64,000 nucleotides of DNA from Runella defluvii (GCF_014195535.1 NZ_JACIBY010000017.1:1-64000); one strand, 5' to 3'; shown: positions 35,468 through 43,766, counted from the stretch's first letter. Notes: generated from the letters alone by a model not told the origin. A program made the numbers and translations.

Positions 35468-36268
35468 ATGAAAAAGTCTTTCTTATTTTCAGCGCTTATG
35501 GCGTTGACCGTGTCTTTTATTTTTGTTTCATGTACCAAAGAAGAAGAAATCGGACCTAATGATAAAAATTCCCTCAGCATCGAGTTTGACAACTACGTAG
35601 GGGGTGAAAAACTGGTTTTAGGCAGCAAGTCTTATAAAAATTCGTTGGGCGAAGACTTTACCGTATCAACCCTCAACTATTTTGTCAGCAACTTTTCGCT
35701 CAAAAAAGCCGACGGAACTGAAGTTAAATTCCCCAATCAATACTTTTTGATTCGCCAAGCCGATACCAAAACCTTGACAGTGACTTTGCCTGATGTGCCT
35801 GCGGGAGATTACACGTCGATGAGCTACATGATTGGCGTCGATAGCCTAAAAAGCATCTCGGACGTAGCGCAACGCACGGGCGTGCTTGACCCTGCTTCGT
35901 ACGGCACCGACAACATGTACTGGTCGTGGAACTCTGGTTATATTTTCTTCAAAATGGAAGGAATTTCTTCGGCGGCTACGACAGCTACGAAGTTGTTTCA
36001 ATTCCACATTGGAGGCTTTGGCGGGCGCACGTCGGTGACGGCCAACAACCTCCGCACCGTAACGACTTCGTTTGGCACAACCACTGCGCAGGTTCGCAAA
36101 AACATTGCTCCTACTGTACACGTAGTGACGGACGTGCTGCAAACGTTCAGCCAAGGAACGAGTATTGCCAAAACAAGCGTGATGATGAACCCTGCGGCGT
36201 CTAAACCTTTTGCCGACGGGTACGCTAAAATGTTCAAGGTAGAGCATATTCACAACGACAAAATGTAA
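35468..36268 (+). CDS. MbnP-like copper-binding lipoprotein (copy 5)
   Basis: 266 residues from ATG 35468; lipobox Cys22 (IFVSC). Core motifs: LSIEFDNYVGGEKLVLGSKS, LNYFVSNFSLKKADGTEVKF, YMIGVDSLKSISDVAQRTGV and MYWSWNSGYIFFKMEG with Trp152 and Trp154, then FHIGGFGGRTSV. The end VEHIHNDKM carries His like copy 2. Very close to copy 2 in sequence and in gene order, consistent with duplication of the module. Confidence 0.83.
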   Translation: MKKSFLFSALMALTVSFIFVSCTKEEEIGPNDKNSLSIEFDNYVGGEKLVLGSKSYKNSLGEDFTVSTLNYFVSNFSLKKADGTEVKFPNQYFLIRQADTKTLTVTLPDVPAGDYTSMSYMIGVDSLKSISDVAQRTGVLDPASYGTDNMYWSWNSGYIFFKMEGISSAATTATKLFQFHIGGFGGRTSVTANNLRTVTTSFGTTTAQVRKNIAPTVHVVTDVLQTFSQGTSIAKTSVMMNPAASKPFADGYAKMFKVEHIHNDKM

Positions 36269-36272
36269 TCGA

Positions 36273-37316
36273 ATGAACAGCACACGCTGGCGGCTTTTGG
36301 CCGTATCGTTGAGTTTTATGGGTTGGCTTGCTTCTTGTTCCCTTTTGGGAGGGGAAGCAAGCCCCGAACCCCTTTTTTCGGTGCCCGCTACTTTTCCGCA
36401 ACCGACTTACGACCTGAGTAAAAACCCCATCACCAGCGACGGCGTTGCGTTGGGAAAACAGTTGTTTTTTGACGGTATCCTGTCGCGCGATGGCAGCATT
36501 TCTTGCGGCGAATGTCATAACCAAAGTCACGCTTTTACCCACCACGGTCACGGGTTTAGCCACGGCATCGACAACCAAGAAGGCACCCGCAACGCCCCTC
36601 CGCTGATTAACTTAGCTTGGCAAGATTCGTTCTTTTGGGATGGCGGAGTATTCGATTTGGATTTATTTTCGATTGCCCCCATTGAAAATCCGCTCGAAAT
36701 GGATGACAAAATCGGCAACGTTCTCCAAAAATTACGGACGTCGAAAGAGTATCCCAAACTCTTCAAAAAAGCCTACGGCACCGAAGAAATTACGACTGAA
36801 CGCTTTTTGAAGGCATTGTCTCAGTTTATGTTGACCTTGGTTTCGGCCAATTCCAAATACGACCAGTTTTTGGCAGGGAAAGCCCAACTTACCGCCGACG
36901 AAACGGCTGGCTTGCAACTATTTAAGGACAAGGGTTGCGCCAAATGCCACAGCGGCGCGCTTTTTACCGACCATAGTTTCCGTAGCAATGGCCTGCTTCC
37001 CGAATACACGGGCGATTTGGGCCGTTACCGCATTACCGAAAACGACGCCGACAAAAACAAATTCAAAGTACCGACCCTCCGCAACATCGAAGTGACCTAC
37101 CCGTACATGCACGATGCGCGTTTTTTTAACCTTGAGGCCGTACTCAAATTTTATGCCGAAGGAGTCAAAGAAACGGGCAGCCTCGACCCGCTGTTGAAAC
37201 AAAACGGCCGTTTGGGCATCCCGATGACCGCCGATGAACAACAAAAAATCATCGCTTTTCTCAAAACACTCACCGACCAAGAGTTTTTGACCAACCCCCG
37301 ATTTGCAGCACCATGA
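36273..37316 (+). CDS. MbnH-like di-heme enzyme (copy 4)
   Basis: 347 residues, lipobox Cys22 (WLASC). Heme sites: SCGECHNQSHAFTHHGHGFS with HGID, and GCAKCHSGALFTDHSFRSNG. The conserved late segment reads KVPTLRNIEVTYPYMHDARF, with Ala in place of the usual Gly. It starts 4 bases after MbnP copy 5 and overlaps the next outer-membrane gene by 4 nt. Confidence 0.83.
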   Translation: MNSTRWRLLAVSLSFMGWLASCSLLGGEASPEPLFSVPATFPQPTYDLSKNPITSDGVALGKQLFFDGILSRDGSISCGECHNQSHAFTHHGHGFSHGIDNQEGTRNAPPLINLAWQDSFFWDGGVFDLDLFSIAPIENPLEMDDKIGNVLQKLRTSKEYPKLFKKAYGTEEITTERFLKALSQFMLTLVSANSKYDQFLAGKAQLTADETAGLQLFKDKGCAKCHSGALFTDHSFRSNGLLPEYTGDLGRYRITENDADKNKFKVPTLRNIEVTYPYMHDARFFNLEAVLKFYAEGVKETGSLDPLLKQNGRLGIPMTADEQQKIIAFLKTLTDQEFLTNPRFAAP

Positions 37317-38320
37317 AAAAGTCATTTTACGCATTTTTACTGCTAAGTGCTGAAGCACAAGTTAACCGTTATTTGTTAACTGTTAACCGTTCAAAATCAA
37401 CGAACTACATCAAAGCAACTACCCTAAAGCTTTTACTTTACTACTTACTAGCTACTTCCCCAAGTCACGCTTGCGATATTTGTGGCTGTGGCAATGGTGG
37501 CTCATTTTTTGGCATTTTGCCACAGTCACATTTACGTTTTGCAGGGGTTCGTTACCGCGTTAAAAATTACGAATCGCACCTCAATAGCACGTTTTTTCGC
37601 GCCCGAGAAAACTTCCAAACGGCCGAACTTTGGGCGCGTTTTTATCCCTTGAAACGCACGCAGCTCATGGTATTCGTCCCGTACAACTGGAATACCCAAA
37701 CGCTTTATCGCACCGAAACGCCCCAGAAAATCAGCGGATTGGGCGACGTATCGGCTCTTTTCCATTACAATATTGTGAATACCTTTTGGGATTCAACCAC
37801 GCACAAAATTGACCAAACACTGCTCATAGGAGGCGGCATTAAAGCCCCAACGGGCAAGTTTCGGTACGTGGAAGATGGCACCGAAGTAGCCAATGCCAAC
37901 TTTCAACTCGGAACGGGTAGTGTTGACTTTGTGTTGAACGCTATTTATAACCTGCGTTACCAAAAATGGGGTTCCAACGTGGACGTTTCCTACAAAATCA
38001 ACACAACCAACCCCACTCATTATCGGTTTGCCAACCGCCTCAGTGGTTCGGTTTCGGTATTTCGGACGTTGTCGCTTTCCTCCCTTACCGTTATGCCCAA
38101 CGCGGGCGTGTATGTAGAGCATTTTGGGTACGATACCAAAAACGGCCAAAAGAACACGTTCACGGGTGGAACGCTAAGCACGGCAAACGCGGGACTTGAA
38201 GTCTATTTTAAACGAATTTCGGGAGGAATCACCTACCAATCCCCTCTTTATCAGCGCCTTTCGGGCGGAGATTTAAAACTCAGAAATACCCTTTCAACGC
38301 ATTTAACCCTTTTATTTTAG
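37313..38320 (+). CDS. Outer-membrane barrel protein with N-terminal CxxCGC motif (copy 2)
   Basis: 335 residues, paralogue of the 30559 protein: HACDICGCGNGGSFFGILPQ (Cys54, Cys57, Cys59), SHLNSTFFRARENFQTAELW, ARFYPLKRTQLMVFVPY and a C-terminal THLTLLF. The N-terminus is odd: a signal-like MKKSFYAFLLLSA is followed by about 27 extra residues encoded by a GTTAACCGTT-repeat stretch, then a second hydrophobic run (LKLLLYYLLATSPSHA). The insertion may still work as a long signal peptide. Confidence 0.7.
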   Translation: MKKSFYAFLLLSAEAQVNRYLLTVNRSKSTNYIKATTLKLLLYYLLATSPSHACDICGCGNGGSFFGILPQSHLRFAGVRYRVKNYESHLNSTFFRARENFQTAELWARFYPLKRTQLMVFVPYNWNTQTLYRTETPQKISGLGDVSALFHYNIVNTFWDSTTHKIDQTLLIGGGIKAPTGKFRYVEDGTEVANANFQLGTGSVDFVLNAIYNLRYQKWGSNVDVSYKINTTNPTHYRFANRLSGSVSVFRTLSLSSLTVMPNAGVYVEHFGYDTKNGQKNTFTGGTLSTANAGLEVYFKRISGGITYQSPLYQRLSGGDLKLRNTLSTHLTLLF

Positions 38321-38321
38321 T

Positions 38322-38843
38322 ATGAAACGTTACCTATTTTTAGTCCTTTTGTGCGCGTCGGTAGTAGCAAATGCTCAAAACCGTACGGCCGAACTTCGCC
38401 AAGAACTCATCGACGCGTTTGACATGTCGGAAAAGTACAGCCTTAAAATTTGCGACCAAATGCCTGCTGAATTTTATCAATTTAAGGCCACGGATTCTGT
38501 AATGACCTTTGCCGAACAGTGGCGTCACTGTGTCATTTTTTCAATCAACCAACTTGCGGGGCGTACGGGCGTGGTGAACCCACTCAAAGAGCGAAAGTTG
38601 CCTAAAGTCATGAACAAAGAGCAGGTGGTCAGCGAAGTAAAAGCCATGTATGCGTTTATCCGAAAAACCGTTCGAGAACTTCCTGAGGCGAAACTGTACG
38701 AAAAAACGGGCTTCACCAACGGCGAAATCCCGATGTGGCGCCTGATTTATGCCGTTGAAAACCACATCATTCACCACCGTGGACAAGTCATTGTGTATTT
38801 ACGCTTAAAAAATATCGTTCCCGAAGGTTATGTAGGCTGGTAA
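38322..38843 (+). CDS. Exported DinB-family protein
   Basis: 173 residues with a cleavable signal peptide (YLFLVLLCASVVANAQ). DinB four-helix fold with probable metal ligands: His in AEQWRHCVIFS and the pair in ENHIIHHRGQVIVYLR, the classic H-x3-H end motif. DinB-like proteins are metal-dependent thiol transferases or of unknown activity; export is less common. It follows the outer-membrane gene by one base, so it belongs to module C. Confidence 0.75.
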   Translation: MKRYLFLVLLCASVVANAQNRTAELRQELIDAFDMSEKYSLKICDQMPAEFYQFKATDSVMTFAEQWRHCVIFSINQLAGRTGVVNPLKERKLPKVMNKEQVVSEVKAMYAFIRKTVRELPEAKLYEKTGFTNGEIPMWRLIYAVENHIIHHRGQVIVYLRLKNIVPEGYVGW

Positions 38844-38847
38844 TTTG

Positions 38848-38855
38848 TACTTTTG
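38848..38855 (+). promoter_or_regulatory. Bacteroidota -7 element
   Basis: TACTTTTG fits TAnnTTTG, immediately after the DinB stop codon and 24 bases before the next start. Confidence 0.5.
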
Positions 38856-38878
38856 TTACAACCTTTCCGCAATCCCCC

Positions 38879-39310
38879 ATGCTGTTCCGTTTGCGAATAG
38901 ATATTTCCAAATTAACCCGTCGTCAGATTCTTCGTCTGCGGGGGTGGTTGCTTGTCGCCATTGTGGGGGTCATGTTCATGCAAAGTGTTCTCACCGCTTT
39001 GCTCGTGTTTTCCATTGACAATCCGCTTACGTTTCAGGAATCTTACGCCCAATCGGAACAAACAGTTAGCCAATCCCACGAACTCGCCAAACAACAGCTC
39101 TTGTCGTTGTTGGATTTTGGACAAGAACCCACCAAGAAAAAACAGGCTTCGCTGAACCTCTACGTTTTTAATCTTTTTGTAGAAGAAGTTGCCATCGAAG
39201 TCCCCCCCTGCCTTCCAACGGACGTTGCTTCCAACGCCGATTTTGCCTATTTGGCAGGAAAAGGGCTGTTGTTTCACCAAAAAATTCCGCACCCTCCACG
39301 TACCGTTTAA
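38879..39310 (+). CDS. Hypothetical membrane-anchored protein
   Basis: 143 residues, no recognised family. Basic N-terminus (MLFRLRIDISKLTRRQILRL), one membrane helix (WLLVAIVGVMFMQSVLTALL), then a periplasmic-type region with a Gln/Ser-rich helix (YAQSEQTVSQSHELAKQQLL) and a Pro-rich tail (HQKIPHPPRTV). Architecture resembles the small Cys-motif proteins (N-terminal helix, charged middle, Pro tail) but the Cys motif is absent; only one Cys remains in EVPPCLP. It has its own promoter and lies before the bd-like operon. Confidence 0.55.
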   Translation: MLFRLRIDISKLTRRQILRLRGWLLVAIVGVMFMQSVLTALLVFSIDNPLTFQESYAQSEQTVSQSHELAKQQLLSLLDFGQEPTKKKQASLNLYVFNLFVEEVAIEVPPCLPTDVASNADFAYLAGKGLLFHQKIPHPPRTV

Positions 39311-39426
39311 TGTCCATTTGATACGCTGCTCCGTCGTTCGGGGTAGCGCTTCATTGTTTCGCTCTGCCGCATTTCAGCAGGGCAGAAGCCCCGTATCTCT
39401 ATGGTTTCATTAAACACTTTATTCTC

Positions 39427-40863
39427 GTGGATTTTCCAATCTTTCACCTCGATTTTATTGGCAATCGGGCTTTGATTGCCATTATTGCCGTCCTCCATGC
39501 CGTCATCAATCATGCCTTGGCGGTTGGACTTATGCCCGTTGTGGCTATGCTCGAAATCAAAGGGTTTAGGCTTCTAAAAACCAACCCCGAGCTAGCCGAA
39601 AAGTGGGACGCACTCGCGTACCGAATTTTGTTTGTTGCCTTTCTCATCACGACCACCATTGGTGCCATGACGGGCGTTGGTATTTGGTTTTCGGCCTCGT
39701 TGGTCAACCCCGCCTCCATTGCCAGTCTCATCCGCGTTTTCTTTGGCGCATGGTTTGTCGAATGGCTCGTTTTTGTGACCGAAGTCGTGCTTATATTGTT
39801 TTATTTCTTAACGTGGAAAAAACTAAAAGCCAACCTGTTACAAAAATTCAAACACGTCAAATACGGGCTATTTCTGAGTTTTTTCTCGTGGATTACGATG
39901 GCGATTATCGTGTCCATTTTGTCGTTTATGATGGATACGGGCAACTGGAACAACGACCGCACCTTTTTGTACGGTTTCTTAAATCCCGTGTATTTGCCTC
40001 AATTGTTTTTCCGCACACCCCTCGCCATGACGATGGGCGGTATGATTGCGATGTTTTTAACGCTGATTTACACCCGCAAAGACCTCGAATTTCGTAAAGT
40101 AGCCCTCCGTTCCATCAGCAAATGGGTATTGATTTGGGGGCCGTTGGCGGCCGCAGGAGCCATGTTGTACTACTACATGATTCCCAAAAGCTTGGTCGGC
40201 AACTTGCCCGTGGCGATGGGAACGCTTGAGTTTCAGAATTGGTACAGCCAAATCGTGGTCATTGTCATCGTCGCCATCGGATTGGTGATTGGCATGGCCA
40301 ATTGGTCGTATTTTCGTCCACAAACTGCTCCTGCTTGGTTGGCTGGAGTGAGTATTTTGCTCGTTGTGGGCTTGATGGGTCACTTTGAACGCCTGCGCGA
40401 GTTTATCCGCAAGCCTTACGTCATCGGCGAATACATGTATTCCAATGGCTTACGGGTCGAAGACTATCCCCTTCTACAGCGCGACGGCGTACTGAAACAC
40501 GCCAATTTTGTGGCAAGCAAAGAAGTGACCGATGACAATATGTTAGAGGCAGGTCGAGATGTATTTATCCTGACTTGTAGCCGTTGCCACACCACCAATG
40601 GCGCTGTGAACCCTATGACGGGAAAATTTACGGATATGTTTGGCACCAAACCTTGGGAAACGGCGCAGTTGAAAGGGTACATCAAAAACATGCACTCTGC
40701 GCGGTATTTTATGCCGCCTTTCCCAGGCAACGACCGCGAGTTGGACGCCCTTTGCGCCTACATCAAAGAGCTACAAACCAACCCGCAGCCCGTTTCGGGG
40801 GCGCAAGATGGCCTTGGTTTTAACAAACCCAAGCCTTCGCAACCCGTAGCTGCTGTCCGTTAA
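39427..40863 (+). CDS. Cytochrome bd-like subunit I with fused C-terminal cytochrome c
   Basis: 478 residues from a GTG start. About nine membrane helices resemble the CydA fold of the cytochrome bd superfamily (FIGNRALIAIIAVLHAVINH, TGVGIWFSASLVNP, FFRTPLAMTMGGMIAMF). A C-terminal c-type heme domain has CSRCH at 384-388 and an axial Met in RYFMPPFPG. The quinol-binding Q-loop and oxygen-channel motifs of true CydA are not evident, so it is more likely an electron-transfer member of the superfamily than an oxidase. Operon with the next two genes. Confidence 0.72.
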   Translation: MDFPIFHLDFIGNRALIAIIAVLHAVINHALAVGLMPVVAMLEIKGFRLLKTNPELAEKWDALAYRILFVAFLITTTIGAMTGVGIWFSASLVNPASIASLIRVFFGAWFVEWLVFVTEVVLILFYFLTWKKLKANLLQKFKHVKYGLFLSFFSWITMAIIVSILSFMMDTGNWNNDRTFLYGFLNPVYLPQLFFRTPLAMTMGGMIAMFLTLIYTRKDLEFRKVALRSISKWVLIWGPLAAAGAMLYYYMIPKSLVGNLPVAMGTLEFQNWYSQIVVIVIVAIGLVIGMANWSYFRPQTAPAWLAGVSILLVVGLMGHFERLREFIRKPYVIGEYMYSNGLRVEDYPLLQRDGVLKHANFVASKEVTDDNMLEAGRDVFILTCSRCHTTNGAVNPMTGKFTDMFGTKPWETAQLKGYIKNMHSARYFMPPFPGNDRELDALCAYIKELQTNPQPVSGAQDGLGFNKPKPSQPVAAVR

Positions 40864-40891
40864 TCAACCTTCCATTCTAACGATATTCATC

Positions 40892-42223
40892 ATGTTTTTG
40901 AACATTCTTTTGCAAACCCAAACCATTGTCCAAAAGGACATTCCGCTTCCCTTGCCCGTGCCCGAGTGGGTGTTGGTTGTGGTGTTGGTATCTATGTTTT
41001 TGGTACATATTTTATTTATCAACTTCATGGTTGGTGGTTCTATTCTGACGTTGGTGTATCAATTGCTCGGTCTTCGCAAGCCCGATTACGATAAACTTGC
41101 CTACGAAGTGGCCCAAACCATTACGGTCAATAAATCCATGGCCGTTGTAATGGGAATCGCGCCGTTATTGGCCATCAATACGGTCTATACCACGTACTTC
41201 TACACGGCCAATGCCCTCACGGGTTTGATGTGGATTTTGATAATTCCGCTGGTGACGATTGCCTTTTTGTTGCTCTACGCTCACAAGTTTTTGTGGCACA
41301 AGCTCGACAACAACAAGTTTTTGCACATCAGCATTTTGGCAACGGCCGTGGCCATTTTCTTGTTTGTCCCCCTCATTTTTTTGACCAACGTCAATTTGAT
41401 GATGTTCCCCGACAAATGGTCGGTAGTAGAAGGGTTTTTGTCGGCGTTGGTGTTGCCCAACGTTTTTCCCCGTTACCTCCATTTTCTGAATGCCTGCATG
41501 GCCGCGTCGGGGTTGTTGTTGGTTTGGTATTTTGGTCGAAAAGACTTCGATTTTGAAGAAAAATTCCCCATGTTAAGCCGCTACAATGTCCGCAAAAACC
41601 TCTACACCGTCACGTTTTATGGGTCGGTTGTGCAGTTTTTGGTGGGTCCGATTGTCCTCGTTACCCTTCCCAGTCAAGGCTTGGGCTGGAATGTCTTGCT
41701 GGTTATTTTCACGGGAGCGTCCATTGCCATTGTGGCGATGGTTTGGTTGTGGAAAGAAATCACGGGTCCAGCGGCTCAGTTTGGGCGTCATTTCACCAAA
41801 ATTGCCCTGACGATGGGTGTGGTTGTACTTTTCATGGGCTCGGGGCGGCAATTGTACCGTTCCAACGTCATTGACCCACACCGTAAGTTGGTAGCCAAAA
41901 AAACGGCTGAATACGAAAAACTGGTCAAAGAAGCCCAAGCGGAGGCGCTCAAGCCCAAAACCACCGAAACCGCCGCCGCTACCCACCCTGGAGAAGCCAT
42001 TTTTCAGATGAACTGCGTGGCTTGTCATCAGGTAAACGACAAGCTCGTTGGGCCAAGCATGGTAGAAGCCGCAGGGATTTACAAAGGCAACCTCGACGGG
42101 TTGATGGGTTGGATTCGTCAGCCTGGCAAAAAACGAGAAGGCCCCGCTATGCCTGCCCAAGCGCATCTGGGCGACGACAAAATCAAACAAGTGGCAGAGT
42201 GGGTTTTGACGCTGAATAAATAG
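40892..42223 (+). CDS. Membrane protein with fused C-terminal cytochrome c, partner of bd-like subunit
   Basis: 443 residues. Eight to nine helices (VPEWVLVVVLVSMFLVHILF, INFMVGGSILTLVYQLLGLR) also resemble bd-superfamily subunits, followed by a Lys/Glu-rich linker and a cytochrome c domain with CVACH at 375-379 and axial Met in EGPAMPAQ. Two adjacent membrane subunits each bearing a c-type heme suggest transfer of electrons from quinol to periplasmic carriers, perhaps to the small cytochrome downstream and to NosZ or MbnH (inference). Confidence 0.7.
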   Translation: MFLNILLQTQTIVQKDIPLPLPVPEWVLVVVLVSMFLVHILFINFMVGGSILTLVYQLLGLRKPDYDKLAYEVAQTITVNKSMAVVMGIAPLLAINTVYTTYFYTANALTGLMWILIIPLVTIAFLLLYAHKFLWHKLDNNKFLHISILATAVAIFLFVPLIFLTNVNLMMFPDKWSVVEGFLSALVLPNVFPRYLHFLNACMAASGLLLVWYFGRKDFDFEEKFPMLSRYNVRKNLYTVTFYGSVVQFLVGPIVLVTLPSQGLGWNVLLVIFTGASIAIVAMVWLWKEITGPAAQFGRHFTKIALTMGVVVLFMGSGRQLYRSNVIDPHRKLVAKKTAEYEKLVKEAQAEALKPKTTETAAATHPGEAIFQMNCVACHQVNDKLVGPSMVEAAGIYKGNLDGLMGWIRQPGKKREGPAMPAQAHLGDDKIKQVAEWVLTLNK

Positions 42224-42249
42224 TAGTTTCATTTTAATCAATTATACCA

Positions 42250-42570
42250 ATGAAAAAGTACGTGTTAATCTTAGGTTTGTTGAGCTATGGAATAGCCAAT
42301 GCCCAAACCAAAATTCCCGCTGACGTGGAGAAACTTTTGCAGAAAAATACCTGCTTGGCCTGCCACAATGCCGACAAAAAAGTGGTAGGTCCTGCTTACA
42401 AAGAAGTGGCCAAACGCAACTATACAAAAGACCAAATTGTAGAGTTGATTTATAAACCCAAACCTTCCAATTGGCCTGGGTATCCTCCAATGGCAGCCCT
42501 CCCTAACGTACCTCGTAGCGAAGCACTCAAAATAGCTACTTGGATTACTTCTTTAAACAAGAAAAAGTAA
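42250..42570 (+). CDS. Small periplasmic cytochrome c (c-551/c-552 type)
   Basis: 106 residues: signal peptide (MKKYVLILGLLSYGIANAQ), heme site CLACH at 35-39, GPAYKEVAKR, and axial Met81 in WPGYPPMAALP. Mono-heme soluble carrier of class I. Directly downstream of the bd-like pair, it is the natural electron acceptor of that complex and a candidate donor to MbnH enzymes or NosZ. Confidence 0.85.
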   Translation: MKKYVLILGLLSYGIANAQTKIPADVEKLLQKNTCLACHNADKKVVGPAYKEVAKRNYTKDQIVELIYKPKPSNWPGYPPMAALPNVPRSEALKIATWITSLNKKK

Positions 42571-42623
42571 AAATCAACTTCTGCGAGGGTGGGTTCCATC
42601 CTCGCAGTTTACAAACGCAACCC

Positions 42624-42950
42624 ATGCAAACTACCACAAAAACCACTTGGACAACGCGCCTTCAACACAAATGGGGGCTTGAGAATACCTTGCAAGTTAT
42701 CGCCGTTTTGATGACGTTTACGTTGGCAGGCACTTCGGTCGTATGGCTTCGGAAGGGGCTTTTTTGGCTACTTGGCTACGATGCGAACACCCCATTTTGG
42801 CTCAAAGCCATTACCTATTTGCTCTTTATTTTCCCAACGTACCAAACTTTGTTGTTGCTGTACGGGGGGCTGTTAGGTCAGTTTTCATTTTTTTGGGAAA
42901 AAGAAAAAAAGATGTGGTTATGGCTAAAAAGCAAGTTAAACCGAAGATAA
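42624..42950 (+). CDS. DUF6787-type membrane protein
   Basis: 108 residues from ATG 42624. Two to three hydrophobic segments with RLQHKWGLENTLQVIAVLMT, LAGTSVVWLRKGLFWLLG and LLGQFSFFWEKEKKMW, the pattern of DUF6787 proteins of Bacteroidota (LQxKWxL start and GQFxFFWxxEKKM end). Function unknown. The longer frame starting inside the cytochrome gene is not needed. Confidence 0.65.
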   Translation: MQTTTKTTWTTRLQHKWGLENTLQVIAVLMTFTLAGTSVVWLRKGLFWLLGYDANTPFWLKAITYLLFIFPTYQTLLLLYGGLLGQFSFFWEKEKKMWLWLKSKLNRR

Positions 42951-43045
42951 GTCGCAGCAAAGCACCTCGCTGGAAACAGTGGAGTACCATGTTGCTTTTG
43001 CTGTTGCTTTTGCTAAGTATGATTCTTGTCTTGAATCGCTTATAG
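42920..43045 (+). CDS. Putative 41-residue single-pass membrane protein
   Basis: A short frame starting ATGGCTAAAAAGCAA, overlapping the end of the DUF6787 gene by 31 bases in another frame. The product is a basic N-terminus (MAKKQVKPKISRSKAPRWKQ) followed by one Leu-rich helix (MLLLLLLLLSMILVLNRL). Plausible as a translationally coupled small membrane protein, but only the composition supports it. Confidence 0.45.
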   Translation: MAKKQVKPKISRSKAPRWKQWSTMLLLLLLLLSMILVLNRL

Positions 43046-43101
43046 TAAGCTCATTTTCAAGCATTCATGTCTAGTTTTATCATCATTTGACACGATTTAT
43101 C

Positions 43102-43109
43102 TACCTTTG
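43102..43109 (+). promoter_or_regulatory. Bacteroidota -7 element for module D
   Basis: TACCTTTG matches TAnnTTTG, 17 bases before the ATG at 43127. No clear CRP-like palindrome is found at the matching distance upstream, unlike modules B and C. Confidence 0.55.
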
Positions 43110-43126
43110 TGTCGGCCGTTATCAAT

Positions 43127-43516
43127 ATGTTCAAAAAACAACACATAGCACTTTTGTTATTTGCCCTTGTAAGCATCAAGACCTTACTTGTGCCTGTGGT
43201 GTATTTGGATTTTGAACTACGTAAAGAATACATTATCAAGAACCTTTGCGAAAACCGTTTCAAGCCTCAGCTTCACTGCGACGGGAAGTGTTACTTAGCC
43301 AAACGACTGCAAAAAATTGCCGAAGACAACGCCACCAAAGAAACCCAAAAACACGCTTCTCACCTCAAAAAAATGGTGGAAGATTCGTTTGAAGAATTGT
43401 CTATTTCCTTCAATATTCCTTACCAAACTACCTTTATTACGGTCATTGTGAGTGCTTGTGCGCACTTCCTTCTTCCAAAGCACACCCAAGTACCTATCAA
43501 ACCTCCCATCGGTTAA
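43127..43516 (+). CDS. Small Cys-motif protein (copy 4)
   Basis: 129 residues from ATG 43127: MFKKQHIALLLFALVSIKTL, VVYLDFELRKEYIIKNL and LCENRFKPQLHCDGKCYL (Cys41, Cys51, Cys55), a charged helix (IAEDNATKETQKHASHLKKM), then FLLPKHTQVPIKPPIG. The C-terminal end is shared with the 48816 copy but not with the 28131 and 34975 copies, so two subgroups exist. This copy precedes a TonB receptor and SCO gene instead of an MbnP gene. Confidence 0.72.
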   Translation: MFKKQHIALLLFALVSIKTLLVPVVYLDFELRKEYIIKNLCENRFKPQLHCDGKCYLAKRLQKIAEDNATKETQKHASHLKKMVEDSFEELSISFNIPYQTTFITVIVSACAHFLLPKHTQVPIKPPIG

Positions 43517-43607
43517 GCCCTTTTTTGCAGTTGTGATTGCCTTCCCTCTCCTCCTGAGTGGAAGTAAGCACTTATTTTCCAAGTTTTCATTCTTGACACA
43601 TTTTTCT

Positions 43608-43766
43608 ATGTTGACCGACGATCAACTTGGCGAATTGTTGCGCGGTACTGGCGTAACACGAGCAAACCATTCACCCTTTGAATTTTCCCCTCAAAGCCGA
43701 TTTTACGTGGCACTTGGTATCATTTTTATCCCATCCCTCGTACTCATATCTCTCTTAACTTTTTGA
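43608..43766 (+). CDS. Putative 52-residue membrane protein
   Basis: Starts MLTDDQLGELLRGTGVTRAN and ends in one hydrophobic helix (FYVALGIIFIPSLVLISLLTF, read as a 21-residue segment from about residue 32). No family recognised. Supported by its position in a tight array and by a decayed relative in the equivalent place at 49294 after small Cys-motif copy 5. Confidence 0.5.
   Translation: MLTDDQLGELLRGTGVTRANHSPFEFSPQSRFYVALGIIFIPSLVLISLLTF

Noticed and set aside
39427-40863. True cytochrome bd oxidase subunit I
   Set aside because: The quinol-loop and oxygen-reduction motifs are not evident and a cytochrome c domain is fused; an electron-transfer relative fits better.
43065-43082. CRP-like site before small Cys-motif copy 4
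   Set aside because: TGTCTAGTTTTATCA lacks the TGTGA/TCACA half-sites and their six-base spacing.
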